Source: Daucus carota subsp. sativus
Taxonomy: Eukaryota; Streptophyta; Magnoliopsida; Apiales; Apiaceae
Direction: 5' to 3'
DNA length: 64,000 nucleotides
Assembly: GCF_001625215.2 (NCBI RefSeq)
Contig: NC_030384.2
Location: 40,458,390-40,522,389, forward strand
Shown here: positions 34,047 through 46,900 of the stretch, in pieces
Layout of the letters: every line of letters starts with the position of its first letter
Numbering within the stretch: position 1 is the stretch's first letter
Notes under the pieces: generated by a model
Told to the model about the DNA's origin: nothing
What the model saw: the letters and a program-made list of their open reading frames with translations, nothing else
Database searches by the model: none
Program-made: the position numbers and the translations under genes

Positions 34047-34231
34047 CAGTGGCGGATCTGACTATGAAGTTAAGGGGGGTCAATTTTTTTGTAAAAAAAA
34101 TTAAAAGGGGTCACAAAAAAATTAAGGGGGGTCAATTTCACTTTTACAACCTAAAAATATGTATAATATTAACAAACAAAAAAATTAAGGGGGGTCTTGC
34201 CCCCTCTTGCCCCTTCTAAGATCCGCCTATG
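34047..34231. mobile_element. Short hAT-like MITE
   Basis: 185 bp with inverted ends CAGTGGCGGATCT and AGATCCGCCTATG and a perfect 8-bp target duplication, GCTGTTTC (34039-34046 and 34232-34239). The inside carries three 'ttaa(g/a)gggg(g)gtca/c' repeats. The open frame at 34025-34219 is internal to it and not a gene. Confidence 0.85.
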
Positions 34232-34239
34232 GCTGTTTC

Positions 34240-37200
34240 ACTACAAAGCACAACAGGGGAATAAAGAAAGAGACAACTCCAAGTTAGGAAGGTAACACCT
34301 GCATTACTGTTACTTCTTTTTTAGATTCCCATGTGACATATTCACTTTTAGGAGTTCATGACTTGTTTGTTTTGCCCGGTAACATACGAATATAGTAGCA
34401 TACGGTAAGCGGAAAAAAAAAGGTGAACATGAAAAATGTTACAATGAGATAATTTTACGTTGAATGATCCTCTAACGTCTCATGTATATACATAAAAAAA
34501 TTTAAAAACGCTTTTTTTCCGACTAAACATATTATGTTGACATACATATGTCAGGACCTGGACTCGTAATTATTATTTACCAACCTAGTTTTAAGACATT
34601 AACAGATGGGGACGCCGAGCTTATTAATCTCATCGAGTCTATTTCTTCTACAGAGCATAGTGGATTAGCTGATTAGGTGCTAGATTCTTTATTTGTATCA
34701 TTAAGAAAAAGAAAAAGGATTCAGTATGTGCTTTATAAAAATACCAGTCATCAAACAGTTTAAAGGAAAAGACAAAATCCATGGGTGGCATGCCAGGCTT
34801 GATCTTTGGCTTTTGTGTTGCTTAGTTTTTCTGGGATCATTTACCTTACTATCATCATATTTAATTATATAACTTTCGAAAGTTCCAAATTGTAACTCAA
34901 TATTTTCGACACAGTAATCCTTTACTCTATATATGGAAAAACTAACAAATAGAGGAATACCACAGATGGATTCGATATTACATTCTTTAGCAAGGTTGCC
35001 TTCCATACTTTTTAGACTGTGGCTCAGTCAGATACGATAATCTCAAAATTTTCGACACTGAAAATACAATAAAGTATATTTAAATTTTCAAGATAGAGCC
35101 TTACAAAGAAAAAAAAAATTCAAGATAGAGCTACTAAAATTATTAATTTCATCTTAATTCTTACAAGCTCAGCCAGGATTGTTGCCTCCAGTTGAATCCC
35201 TTAGCTCCAGGCGACTTCCCAGTCCAAGCTGCTATTTGGAGTTAGATAGCTAAGGTGGACTGATATTTGTAGGTTTTTTATCGTTAATTTTTTTTAATTA
35301 AGTTGGTCCGACTTTATTTTATTGGGTGCAGTTCTGTAGACCATCTTCATTTTCTGCGGGTACGACTCTTATACATCACAGCTGACCCGGGGATTATTCT
35401 CGGGCTAATTTGTACTTAAAAAATAATGACAAAAATATTTATATTATTAAAATTCATTTCATATAATATAAAATTAAGTCTTACAATAATATAAATTTAA
35501 GTATTCCATTTAATTAAGTCTTTTGCTCAAACTCCTTAGAAATAAACCTGATTAGAGATTATTTTCACTATGGTTTATTTTAGTTAAAGCTCATTTTGTT
35601 GAAAGACTGTTATGTTGCTTAAAAAAAATAAAGAACAATTAAAAAAAATTCGATCATTACCAATTTTCATGAGAGTTGTTTAAATAAAGTCCATGTCAAA
35701 GTCTCTCTAAAAAAGTCCATTTTCCAATAAATCCACTTGAGCCAGCGACTGTTATTTAGCCAAGTTACCACTTCGTTAAAGTCTTTTCTGTTTAAAAAAT
35801 GTTATCCTAATAAACTACAGTTCACTCTTCAAATCAAAGTAGTTAACTTTAACATTATCGATAAATAAATTTTATACACATAACAAATATTTTTGAAATT
35901 AATTTTGCATCGATGAAGTTGTATTTTCTGTAAATATTCAATACATAGGCATATTTTTCTAGAATCCATTAATCATCGAAAAGTGCTACTCCATTATTTG
36001 ATACAAAGTGGATATAGCCTGCAGATCAACCAACCATTTCATCACCCGAAAATAATCAAAGGCCTCTCAAGTTAACAACTTCTCACATGTGGTTGTAGTT
36101 ATCGAGTGTATGAATCATACATGTGACATCTTAAAAATTTTATTGTGGTTCTCCAATTATATTTTCCCAACATATGAAATATATTCAATATATCATCATA
36201 TCATAATTGAACAAGATCGATATCGATTTGACAAAATGTGAGCATCCCACGACCCACAGCCTGTACTCTATAATTTTCTACATTCATTTTATTTTAATTG
36301 TTTCAGTCCACCATTTGTAACAATATATAAGAGATTCTTTGTCCAGTCTCACATATTACTTTAATAAATTGTTCTACTATTAAATTAGTGCGCATCTTAT
36401 TGTGTGCATGGATATACTGTAGCTATATAGGACCTAGACATGGTGGCCTCTGCAATTTTCTATCACCACAATTATGAAAGGAGATACAGCACAAATGTCA
36501 AGTGGAATAAGTAAAATATGATTTCAGCACTAATTTGGTTCCAAATTTAACATAAAATAGATTCAGAATTGATTAATTTCTTTCACAAAAGAAAGGTGAT
36601 TAATTCCAAATTAAGATGAATATGAGATAATTAATTTCCTTTATTAAGGATATGTGTTCTCAGACACGGTTATTATAAGAATCTCTTTTCTTAGAGATCC
36701 ATGTACTTGACAGGTGATTATTATAAAATTTATCAATTATTTTTTATATATATTTTTAAAACTTTCTACGTGTAAGCCGGATCAGGGCTGTATCCTGTAA
36801 TTTAGACATTCGAGACCTAAAAGGATCCATCCATAGCACCTTGACGCCGAGACTCAAGATTTTTTACTTTAACATGATAAAATTAATGTGTTTACAACAA
36901 TTATTTTAGAAATCGTATCGGTTAAAATAATAATTCTTGTTAACTTATCTTAAAAATTGTCTATCAGATTATTAATTATTTATATATTTACCTTTTCCAT
37001 ATAAAAATATGTCTGGTGACTTTTATTGCAAGAGGGCTAAAAGTGGTTGGTTAAATTAGACCTGTAAAACGTTATGCAAAATTTGTCGAAGTTCTAAGCC
37101 ATTTTGTTTCATGGTACTGGCTATATTGGTTGGTTATATTTCAAAATTAGGAAGTTATTATTCTTTTAAGTTGTTATGAATAGAATGTAAATTATTATAT

Positions 37201-40020
37201 GGTACAAATTTTGCTACATGCTTTTAGTGATTGGTCAAATATAGCCAATATCAATTGGTTGACTATATTTTTTAATAAGGGTTATGTGTGGTTGAAATGG
37301 AGCAAATTTCACACATTATCTATAATTTTTATTTATGCTATGATTTAATGAATTTTAGCTGATGGGTTGGAGATGCTCTAAGGATGTCTTGAAAGATTAA
37401 GTTCTTCAACATATGTGACGAGAAAAGTTATATGAAATTCACATTTAAATGAAGTTTTGGAGTCTCATTTTATAAAATTAGATAAAATATAATCTAACAA
37501 TTTTAATTTAAAGTTTTCTGTTGTATAGAATATTTGGAGATGCGATAACATGGAACTTAATCAATGTTTACCACAACTATTTTTATAAATCACACGGCTC
37601 TATATTTTATCATATAAATCGCAAGACACTCTACTCTATAACTAAGAAACAGAATAATGATTTGAATAACTATTGAAAGTGAAGAATGTTGATAGTTAAT
37701 TGATAATGATGTTTGAGATAAGTCATAAATAATAAATATATATATTAATTTTGATAATCAAAAATATTTTTTATGACCATATAAAATTAATATTATTGAT
37801 ACTACAAAACACCAATTTTAATAGTGGATTCGGTATGACCTAACTTTTTATGTGATTCATATTTCATATATTTCTTTTGTTTCGACAAATGAGCTTATAA
37901 ACTTATAGATTAAGTATCTCTTTTTCAGTAAAATATTCCGGTGTATTTGTAAATAATTTGATTTTGTCAAAGAAGCTCGCTTTTATTTTTAATAAAAAAT
38001 TTATTAAAAGTAGAAAGTTGGTCGAAAAGTTTGTGAATATAGTGGATCGCTTTATCGCTATAGATCTAGGCTTTTATGATTCAAAGAAAAAGAGGCTGCA
38101 TATACGGGACTGATGTGGACTTGAGGCCCACCAGGTTTAGTGGGTGGACCCATCTGATCTTTATTTTTGGATTCATGAACAACAGGGACAGCATGGTAAT
38201 TTCAACTGAAAATGGGAAGATAGTGAAGTCGGTATATGCTAATTTTGTTTTCGGTCTTTTTTGAAATTAAAGTGACTTTCAAGCAATCGAAGGCCAAGTC
38301 TCCCTTAAATAGCTGACTATTTTCATTACAAAAGTCAAATATTTTGACGAGCTGATTTATGTTATATCGTTTTTAACCAAAGTAAAACTATTTTGCTCGG
38401 AAAACAGGACTGAAAAGTAAATTCTAGTATTTATCGCTATTACAAATATAAAATGATAAAAATATATATTGAAATTATGTATATAATATTAAAATAAGGT
38501 GAATCGATACATAGGACTAAACAGGTGGACACGAAGCAAGAGTGATGTTGAGATAGAGAACAGACAAGTGATAACAACCTGGCCTCTTTTTATTTAAATA
38601 TTAATATTTGCCTAACGCTCTTGAATAGGATTTGTATAATTTACATGTCACAACCTCAAATATCTCATGATTCAAACTTATTAAAACAGGCTGATTTATT
38701 TTAGTATCATAAATAATCTAGAGTTTATTGTCTTGAGGCTTTAAGTCAGGTTTAAAGTTATTTCTACGTTAAATTCAAAATATCTATTTATGTAATAAAC
38801 TAATTCTGATTTAAAATTAGAAATGAGTCAAATATCAATTTAAAGTTAGAAGTTAGTTTGACCTATTTTTTAGTAATATTAATTTTTAAAATCTTTTTTG
38901 ATAAATATTATCCATAAATAATTTTTATTATTATATTTTTAATAATTCACAAGTCATTAATAAATCAAAATTTACGAAGAACATTTTAAACCCTCAATTT
39001 ATCACATTAAATTATGTTAAATCATAATCATAATTTTAAACTACAAATGAGTGTTTAAAGGATATTTGGATGGTAAAAAGAAATGTTAATCGAGAATGAG
39101 ACCGAAGATAGGAGACTAACAATATGAGAAAAATACTCCCCACCGAATGAATGATGTACTATCAAATAGGAATAGAATTCTCACTTCATATCACACAATG
39201 ACTAATCAAAACCTCGAAACCTGAGTTTGAGATCGGATTCATTAATCATCAAATAAACACTCTTGATCTTCTTGCATTAAGTGTGCGCGATGGATAAAAA
39301 TGATAGAACAAACAAATAATCGAAAAAAAACGTGGATAGATAGTTCAGATGCTTTTAAGTTTTACCTACCATTCCCAATAGTTTAATGAGTTAATCCAGT
39401 ACACAGGAACAAAACTTTGCGACCTTGGTTTTTCAGCAAAGAAGGAAAACAATAAATATAACTACCGACTTGAGAAATTTCCAACAATCTTAATGAGAGC
39501 AACAATAACAATTTCTCACGTTATCAATGACATATATGTTTATCTATACGTAGAAAATAGACATTATTCATCTCGAAAGGCTCCCGTAATCCTCACGATG
39601 CATGGCTAGAAATTATCAACAACTATTACGTCAAAAAATGTATGTTATTACCTTGTTTCAACTTTCAACCCAAAGATGATTCATCTCAACTCCCACTATG
39701 ATATTACTTTCTAGCTCCTCAAACACAAGAAGAATAGAAAGAAGATACATGTAGATGAGGTTCATAATTTGATGATACATATACATTTGTTATGGGCCAC
39801 TTTCTCCACCAAACGACAACTCATTCTCTTACACACACAAGCACACACATTTGTGTATTGTTTGTTACTCAATTAATCAATTCATATCTCATCACATTTC
39901 ATTTCATTTCATCTCCACCGCTTCTTTGATCCTACTCTGTTGTCTGTGTTTACCAACTTTTTGTTCTGCCTTGTCGGTCCAAGATTTCGATTCTCCGGGA
40001 GCTGGCCTCAATAATTCTCG
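34240..40020. other. Intergenic, 5.8 kb, and 5' region of the MCTP gene
   Basis: No gene recognised. A 101-codon minus-strand frame (34701-35006) and a 62-codon frame (38076-38264) lack domains. The segment 37,330-37,381 ends with 'ggttggagatgctct', a Tourist-like right end without a clear left end. About 39,830-40,020 is a CT/CA-rich leader-like region with a (CATTT)n run at 39,894-39,912 and is likely the MCTP 5' untranslated region. Confidence 0.45.
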
Positions 40021-43000
40021 ATGGCTCAGCTGGTGGTGGAAGTTATAGATGCGAGTGATCTGATGCCGAAAGATGGGCAGGGCTCGGCGAGTCCTTTTGT
40101 GGAGGTGGAGGTGGAAGATGAGAGGCGGCGTACGCAGACTAAGGTGAAGGATCTCAATCCTTATTGGAATGAAAAGATGGTGTTTAACATGAATGATCAG
40201 CAGGATCTTATGAGGAAAACGATTGAGGTTACAGTTTATAATGAGAAAAGCAGTGATGGGCATCACAAGAATTTTCTGGGTCGTGTCAGAATCTCTGGCC
40301 TTTCTGTCCCTTTATCCGAATCTCAGGCTCAGGTACAGAGATACCCTCTGGATAAGCGTGGTATATTCTCTCATATTCGCGGAGATATTGCTCTTAAATT
40401 GTATGTCATAGGTGGTGCTGGTGGTGGCCATGATCACTTTTCAACGAATTTCAGTGCCTCTCATGATGGTGGCCGTGATCACTTTTCAACTAATCATAGA
40501 GCTCAGGATGGCGCTGGCCATGATCAGTTTTCGACGTATAGAGCTCAGGAGACGGAGGAAGTACAAGCAACACGAGTGAAGAAGAGCAGCCATTTGGAGC
40601 AGAGTACACATAATCCAGTGCTGCAAGAAATTAACACCAACTATAGGGTTAATGATGATGAGTACAAGGACATTGAAAAGAAACTGAAGAAGAAACACAA
40701 GGAAAAAGAAGTGAGAACTTTTTACTCTGTTGGAACAGGTGGTGGAGGACCACCACCTGCTTCGATTCCTATGCAAAGGCCGGTCACTATGGAGCCTCCT
40801 AGACCCATGGAGTCTTCCAGAGCTGATTTTGCCCGACAGGGGCCTGGGCCCGGACCTGCCACCGTAATGCAGATGCAGTTTCCAGGACAGAGGCCTGAGT
40901 TTGGATTGGTGGAGACTCGGCCACCAGTAGCAGCTCGGATGCGTTATGGGGACAAGATGGACAAGATGTCAAGTACTTATGATTTGGTGGAGAAGATGCA
41001 CTACATGTATGTGAATGTTGTGAAAGCTAGAGATCTCCCTGCAATGGACATTACTGGAAGCCTTGACCCGTATGTGGAGGTAAAGGTAGGGAACTACAAA
41101 GGCTTGACGAAACACCTGGATAAGAACCAGAATCCGGTATGGAACAGTATCTTTGCATTTTCTAGAGAAAGATTGCAGACCAATTTGATTGAAGTAATAG
41201 TGAAGGATAAAGATATCGGTAAGGATGACTTTGTTGGGAGGGTGGCATTTGATATTGCAGAAGTGCCCCTTCGTTTGGCACCGGATAGTCCATTGGCTCC
41301 TCAATGGTATAGACTAGCAGACAAAAGAGGGGAAAAGCCTACTAGAGGAGAAATCATGCTTTCGGTTTGGATAGGAACACAAGCCGACGAGGCCTTTCCT
41401 GAGGCCTGGCACAACGATGCTCACAACATCAGTCACCAGAACCTTGCTAATACACGATCGAAGGTTTATTTCTCACCAAAGTTATACTACCTTCGAGTTC
41501 ATGTTATCGAAGCTCAGGATCTTGTGCCAATTGAGAAAACTAGACAGCTGGACACACATGTAAAGGTCCATCTCGGAAATCAAATCAGGGTCACCAAGCC
41601 TTCCCCAGTGAGGCATATAAATCCTGTCTGGAATGATGAGCTTATGTTTGTAGCCTCAGAGCCATTTGATGAATTCTTAACTCTTACGGTGGAAGAACGG
41701 CATGGACCGGGGGAGCCAATAGGGAGAGTGATCATACCTGTAAGAGAGATACCACCGAGAATGGACTGGCATAAGCCCCTGGATCCTCGCTGGTTTAATC
41801 TTCACAAGCCTTCTCACGCTGGAGACGAAGTTGACAAGACAAAAGAAATTAAGTTTTCCAGCAAAATACTCCTCAGGCTTTGTTTAGATGCGGGTTACCA
41901 TGTCCTCGATGAGTCTACTCCTTTTAGTAGTGACTTTCAGCCTTCATCAAAGTTTCTGAGAAAGCCTAGCATTGGAATTCTCGAATTGGGGATTTTGAGT
42001 GCAAAGAATTTGCTCCCAATGAAAAGCAGCCATGGAGGAAGTACAGATGCTTATTGTATAGCCAAGTACGGAAATAAATGGGTTCGTACCAGGACACTTC
42101 TTGACACTCTCTCTCCCAGGTGGAACGAGCAGTATACCTGGGAAGTTTACGACCCCTGCACGGTGATCACAATTGGTGTATTTGATAACTTCCATGTTAA
42201 TGGAAACAGAGAGGACGCAAGAGATCAGAGAATAGGTAAAGTACGAATTCGTCTTTCAACTTTGGAAACAGATAGGATTTATACCCATTACTACCCTTTG
42301 TTGGTTCTGGACCGTTCTGGTTTAAAGAAGCACGGAGAACTGCAGTTAGCTGTAAGATTCACTTGCGTAGCTTGGGTCAATATGGTGGCACAATATGGAA
42401 TGCCATTGCTACCCAAGATGCATTATGCCTATCCCATTTCAGTACGTCACATTGACTGGCTTCGACACCAGGCAATGCAGATAGTAGCAGCGCGTCTATC
42501 TAGGGCAGAGCCACCTCTCAGGAGGGAGACTGTGGAGTATATGTTGGATGTTGATTACCATATGTGGAGCCTCAGGCGAAGCAAAGCAAACTTCTACCGC
42601 ATAATGTCACTGCTCTCTGGGGTTTCGGCTGTCTGCAGATGGCTAGATGGAATTTGCAAATGGAGAAACCCCTTAACAACATGTCTCGTGCATGTTCTTT
42701 TCTTGATTCTGGTTTGCTATCCAGAACTGATCTTGCCAACAATATTTCTCTACTTGTTTGTGATTGGACTATGGAACTACAGGTTCAGGCCAAGAAAGCC
42801 ACCACACATGGATGCAAGGATTTCACAAGCTGAGAACACTCACCCGGATGAGCTTGATGAGGAATTTGACACATTTCCAACTTCTAGGCCATCAGACCTT
42901 GTGAGAATGAGGTATGATAGAATGCGGAGTGTGGCCGGAAGAGTCCAAACAGTGGTCGGAGATTTGGCAACACAAGCAGAGAGAGCTTTAGCAATACTTA

Positions 43001-43206
43001 GCTGGAGAGATTCAAGGGCCACGGCAATCTTCATTATCTTTGCATTAGTTTTGGCAGTAGTGCTTTACGTAACTCCCTTCCAAGTCATTGCAGTTCTAGT
43101 CGGTCTGGTCATGCTGCGCCATCCTCGGTTCAGAAACAGGATGCCTTCTGTACCTGTCAATTTCTTCAAGAGACTACCATCCAAGTCGGATATGCTTCTA
43201 TTATGA
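40021..43206 (+). CDS. Multiple C2-domain and transmembrane-region protein (MCTP, 1061 aa)
   Basis: Single-exon gene for 1061 residues, the usual MCTP length. The first C2 domain (about 1-125) starts 'LVVEVIDASDLMPKDGQGSA'. A linker (130-325) is rich in H, G and P and has a lysine-rich helix. Further C2 domains start near 329 ('YMYVNVVKARDLPAMD'), 489 ('YYLRVHVIEAQDLVP') and 651 ('IGILELGILSAKNLLPM'), with acidic loop residues for calcium or phospholipid binding. The C-terminal region has hydrophobic segments at about 888-920 and 1001-1036. Plant MCTPs tether the ER to the plasma membrane, notably at plasmodesmata; FTIP1 and QUIRKY are members. The N-terminal C2 with 'PKDGQG' recalls the QUIRKY-like subgroup, but the exact orthologue is not fixed. 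Confidence 0.96.
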   Translation: MAQLVVEVIDASDLMPKDGQGSASPFVEVEVEDERRRTQTKVKDLNPYWNEKMVFNMNDQQDLMRKTIEVTVYNEKSSDGHHKNFLGRVRISGLSVPLSESQAQVQRYPLDKRGIFSHIRGDIALKLYVIGGAGGGHDHFSTNFSASHDGGRDHFSTNHRAQDGAGHDQFSTYRAQETEEVQATRVKKSSHLEQSTHNPVLQEINTNYRVNDDEYKDIEKKLKKKHKEKEVRTFYSVGTGGGGPPPASIPMQRPVTMEPPRPMESSRADFARQGPGPGPATVMQMQFPGQRPEFGLVETRPPVAARMRYGDKMDKMSSTYDLVEKMHYMYVNVVKARDLPAMDITGSLDPYVEVKVGNYKGLTKHLDKNQNPVWNSIFAFSRERLQTNLIEVIVKDKDIGKDDFVGRVAFDIAEVPLRLAPDSPLAPQWYRLADKRGEKPTRGEIMLSVWIGTQADEAFPEAWHNDAHNISHQNLANTRSKVYFSPKLYYLRVHVIEAQDLVPIEKTRQLDTHVKVHLGNQIRVTKPSPVRHINPVWNDELMFVASEPFDEFLTLTVEERHGPGEPIGRVIIPVREIPPRMDWHKPLDPRWFNLHKPSHAGDEVDKTKEIKFSSKILLRLCLDAGYHVLDESTPFSSDFQPSSKFLRKPSIGILELGILSAKNLLPMKSSHGGSTDAYCIAKYGNKWVRTRTLLDTLSPRWNEQYTWEVYDPCTVITIGVFDNFHVNGNREDARDQRIGKVRIRLSTLETDRIYTHYYPLLVLDRSGLKKHGELQLAVRFTCVAWVNMVAQYGMPLLPKMHYAYPISVRHIDWLRHQAMQIVAARLSRAEPPLRRETVEYMLDVDYHMWSLRRSKANFYRIMSLLSGVSAVCRWLDGICKWRNPLTTCLVHVLFLILVCYPELILPTIFLYLFVIGLWNYRFRPRKPPHMDARISQAENTHPDELDEEFDTFPTSRPSDLVRMRYDRMRSVAGRVQTVVGDLATQAERALAILSWRDSRATAIFIIFALVLAVVLYVTPFQVIAVLVGLVMLRHPRFRNRMPSVPVNFFKRLPSKSDMLLL

Positions 43207-43376
43207 GCACATAAAATAGATATTATTTCACTCATTCAAGTGTAAATAAAAATGCACGCTATAATGAATCGAGCATGAAAGCAGAAGCTAGATCTTCAAG
43301 TATTCCAATAATATTCTTTTGAGCTTTATTTTGCAATATATTCTTGAATTAAATGAGAATAGATGTTTAAGAATTA

Positions 43377-43958
43377 CTCCTTCCATTGATAGCAGTTATT
43401 TTTTTTCACTGTTTGGCACGTATTTTTAAGATGGATATAAAGGATAATTTCATAACTTATTTTTTCTTTTTCTTGAAGAAAAAGGAATTATAATAATATA
43501 TAAAACTATATTTTATAATAGTTTTAAAATGTGTGTCAAGCCCTCTCAGAGCAAGTCCAACAATGTCCTAACAATTCCATATAAATATAATAAAAAATAG
43601 TGTCCTAGTGATTTAAGACATCATTTTAATATACCAACTCCAACAACATGCCTTATTAATGTGCCTTATAATTAAAATAGTAATATATTTGAATTATTGT
43701 TGGAGGGAAATGAAAAAGAGAGAGGAGAGAGATGTGTTGAAATGAGTGAAAGCTAATTTTTTTATTGGTACAAATGATTTAGGACATGCATACTTGTGCC
43801 TCAAAAATAAGGCATTTGAGAGATGTCCTAGTGTTTTAAGGCACCACTAGGACATTGTTGGAGCACTCATTTGCTTCAAATGCCTTAAATTTTGATTTAG
43901 GACATCAATTTGAGGCACTCTTGGACTTGCTCTAAAGAATCTGGAGGGATAGAGGAAG
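43377..43958. mobile_element. Stowaway-like MITE interrupted by a Tourist-like MITE
   Basis: The left end CTCCTTCCATTGATAG and right end GGAGGGATAGAGGAAG are roughly inverted and flanked by TA (43375-43376 and 43959-43960). The inside is broken by the element at 43549-43932. Without it the element would be about 200 bp, normal for this family. Confidence 0.65.
43549..43932. mobile_element. Tourist-like MITE nested in a Stowaway-like MITE
   Basis: 384 bp with ends GAGCAAGTCCAACAATG and TTGGACTTGCTC, flanked by TCA and TAA (TNA). Same family as 19876 and 61889. Confidence 0.75.
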
Positions 43959-43960
43959 TA

Positions 43961-46900
43961 CCTCCTAGTCAGAACATGTTTTGCGCTGGCTGTCACATTA
44001 ATTAAAAGTAATAAACACATATCAAGTGCGCATTGATTAAATATATAACCACCATTGTCAAAAAAAAAATTCAAATACAACCTCCTGATCCACAACAATC
44101 ACTACAGAATGAAAAATTGACAGAAAACCTCTCTTATGAGTTGTGACAATGGATGCTACCCCTCTATTGTTCTTAGAAGCATGGGACTTTGGTCTAGTGG
44201 AGAAATATACTGTACAGCAACTACAGAAGTAGAGCTGTAATGGTCAGAAAGCACACATTAAACCCAGCATGCTTCCTACAGAGCTTTTTTGCTTACTTAG
44301 CCATTCTTGGCTTCCTTAGTAACCAGCCAAATACGTTTATATCATTTCAACCTTTTGCCCACAAGTTAATTTTTAGAAGTGACCCTCCTTTTCCTTAGTT
44401 GAGTCTGTCCTGGCTCTATCGCACATGCACATCTCTCCCCTAGATTGGAGTAGGTAGATTACCTCTCGGCTCTCGCTGCTCTCCAATTTCTCTTTCAACT
44501 CTGTATTGTCATTTTTACAGCTAATTTTTCAATCACTTAAACTGACCACCGTCCTAAATATGTAATCCTGACAATAGCTGATGTCCCCCACATGCATAAT
44601 GGGACAAATACCGGTGCTTGCATGTATCCCTTAGTGTGAACAACCTGGATGGAAAAGGAATGACCCAACTAAGTAAAGGACACTATTTATGGAAATCTAT
44701 CTATAAAAAGGCTACTTATAACTAAGATAAAATTTAAATGCCTTGCAAGCAAGTGACAAGAGGCAAATAATTGTACAGTAAAATAGTTTTGAGGTTCAGA
44801 ATTGATATCTGAAGTTGATTAATGTAACATAAGCTAAGATGTGTAAATCTATTTGAATAGAAAGCTTCAATGGGAAATGATGGTGAAGGGCATGATTGGT
44901 TACTAGGCTATTTGAGAGCCTGGAACCAACCTTGGAGATCAACCACTATGCAGTGAAAATGGTTGGAATGCCTATACCCCAGCACAGTTACAAACAAATA
45001 CTAATTACTGAATTATGATGAATCCATATTCTCTCAATTATACCCTCCATTCCCTCATAAGTCATATGATGTGAAAGATTTAAAAACGGAAATTAGTGTC
45101 CTACTCTACTTTGCTGTAGTACATGGGATTTCTTCATTTTTTGCAGGAGTTTCCAGACCTAAAAATTTTGAACAGATCATTGAAAGAAACATGCCAGTGG
45201 CTAAGTAATCTTTAATTGTAAGAAAAATGCAGAATGCTCCTATCAACAACAGATGTGTGGGCGTGTGTGTTTCAGTAATTGGCTGCAGAACAGATTCATA
45301 TATACAGGGTATAGAATTCAGCATTTGGACCTTTCAACATATTAAATCTTTGTACAAATGAGAATCCATGCCTAGGTTGCGATCAGTTAACCCCTGAGGA
45401 ATCTATGACATTAATGAATTATGTTGAAATTTATTGGTTTCAAGGTTTCTATTTAAGGTTTTCATTTAAGGAGGTTATATATTGATCCAGATTGTACAGT
45501 ATGAGTGTGCGCACATATGTGTGTGTGAGTCGGTGTCTGTGGAGGGTCTGTCTTTTGATCAAATAATATAAGATCCACCCACATCCTAGATTATGTTAAA
45601 TATCAGTATTATTGTTTTAATGGTATGATATAAGTTTCATTTTCTCTGTGCAAGGACTATACAGTTTTAATTTTTAAATATATTATCTGTAATAGAAGAA
45701 AGTCCGTGAAAGGTTACTAATTAGTAGTTGGTTACAGACTTACAGGAGGATAGATAAGTAAAAGTCAAGAGGTTTTTAAGTTAATATTAGCCAACTAGAG
45801 CTAATTAATTGTCTTGCCTCTAAAGGTAATAACTACTAGAATGTATATATGTTTCTGTTAAATGCTTCCTTGGCCTCTCTCCACAGATTACTCCATCTAT
45901 TCTAATTGTTTCTGTGCAAATTCCCTAAGTCACTAGTCCTCTCAATTTATGCGCTTCACTTAAATAAAGAGAATCAAATTTGGAGGGAATAGAATGAATT
46001 TTGTACTATCTTGTGGGTATAAACTTTATATTTTTATTTCTTTTACTCCCACCAATATAACTTAGAGCTCGACACAACCAAACTGAGAAGGCATGCTCTG
46101 CTCTCCTTCCTGTTCAATTTCTTCCCTTGCGTCGTCACAAGATAATTGCACTCTCTCGTACTCTTCCTCTTAACATCCTTTTATTCCCTAGAATTTACTT
46201 CACAATTTTCGTTCCCTTCCTCCCGATGAAACTTAACATCAGTTTTCTACTTTCTAATTCTCAGTACCTAATATCATATTGACATGATACAAAAGTTGTT
46301 TGTATGCATTATTAAATGCTCAATCAAAACATGTCCAACCCCAAGTGAATTGACCAAATTAATTATATCATTTCTGGCTTGTAGACCATCTACTAACATA
46401 TACAGACACAAAAATAAGACATAAATATCAAAATCTGAATGAATCAGTTTTTTTAGATTGCACAGGAATTAAACAACAAATATTAAAAGAACTTAGCTTA
46501 CCAGGATGAGGATAGAACCATGAAATGTGAGCTTAAGGAAACTTGCAGTCTTGTAGACATGGCTTTAAGTTTGAGAAATGCCATTATCAGTTTCACCTGC
46601 ATGTATTCATTCCCTTCAGCTTAAATATTCAAAATATCAGATAAATCAATGGATTGTCGTTTACAGTGACAAAATCATATTTACTACAGATAATTCTACA
46701 AATCGAAATTGAACTCATGAATTTATTTATCCAATACTACTTGTGCATCCAAGTTAGTATTTAGTACCAGTATCATACTACATATGTACACTAGAAAATA
46801 GTTTGGGAAAGCTCAGGAAAGTAGATGGTCAATCTACTTACATTCTCGCCATGATTTGCTTTTAACTTTAGTTTCTATAATCAACCTAACATTATATTGA

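Noticed and set aside
34025-34219. 64-codon plus-strand frame
   Set aside because: It is internal to the 185-bp MITE.
39904-41304. Minus-strand frames of 96-120 codons
   Set aside because: They are antisense shadows of the MCTP gene.
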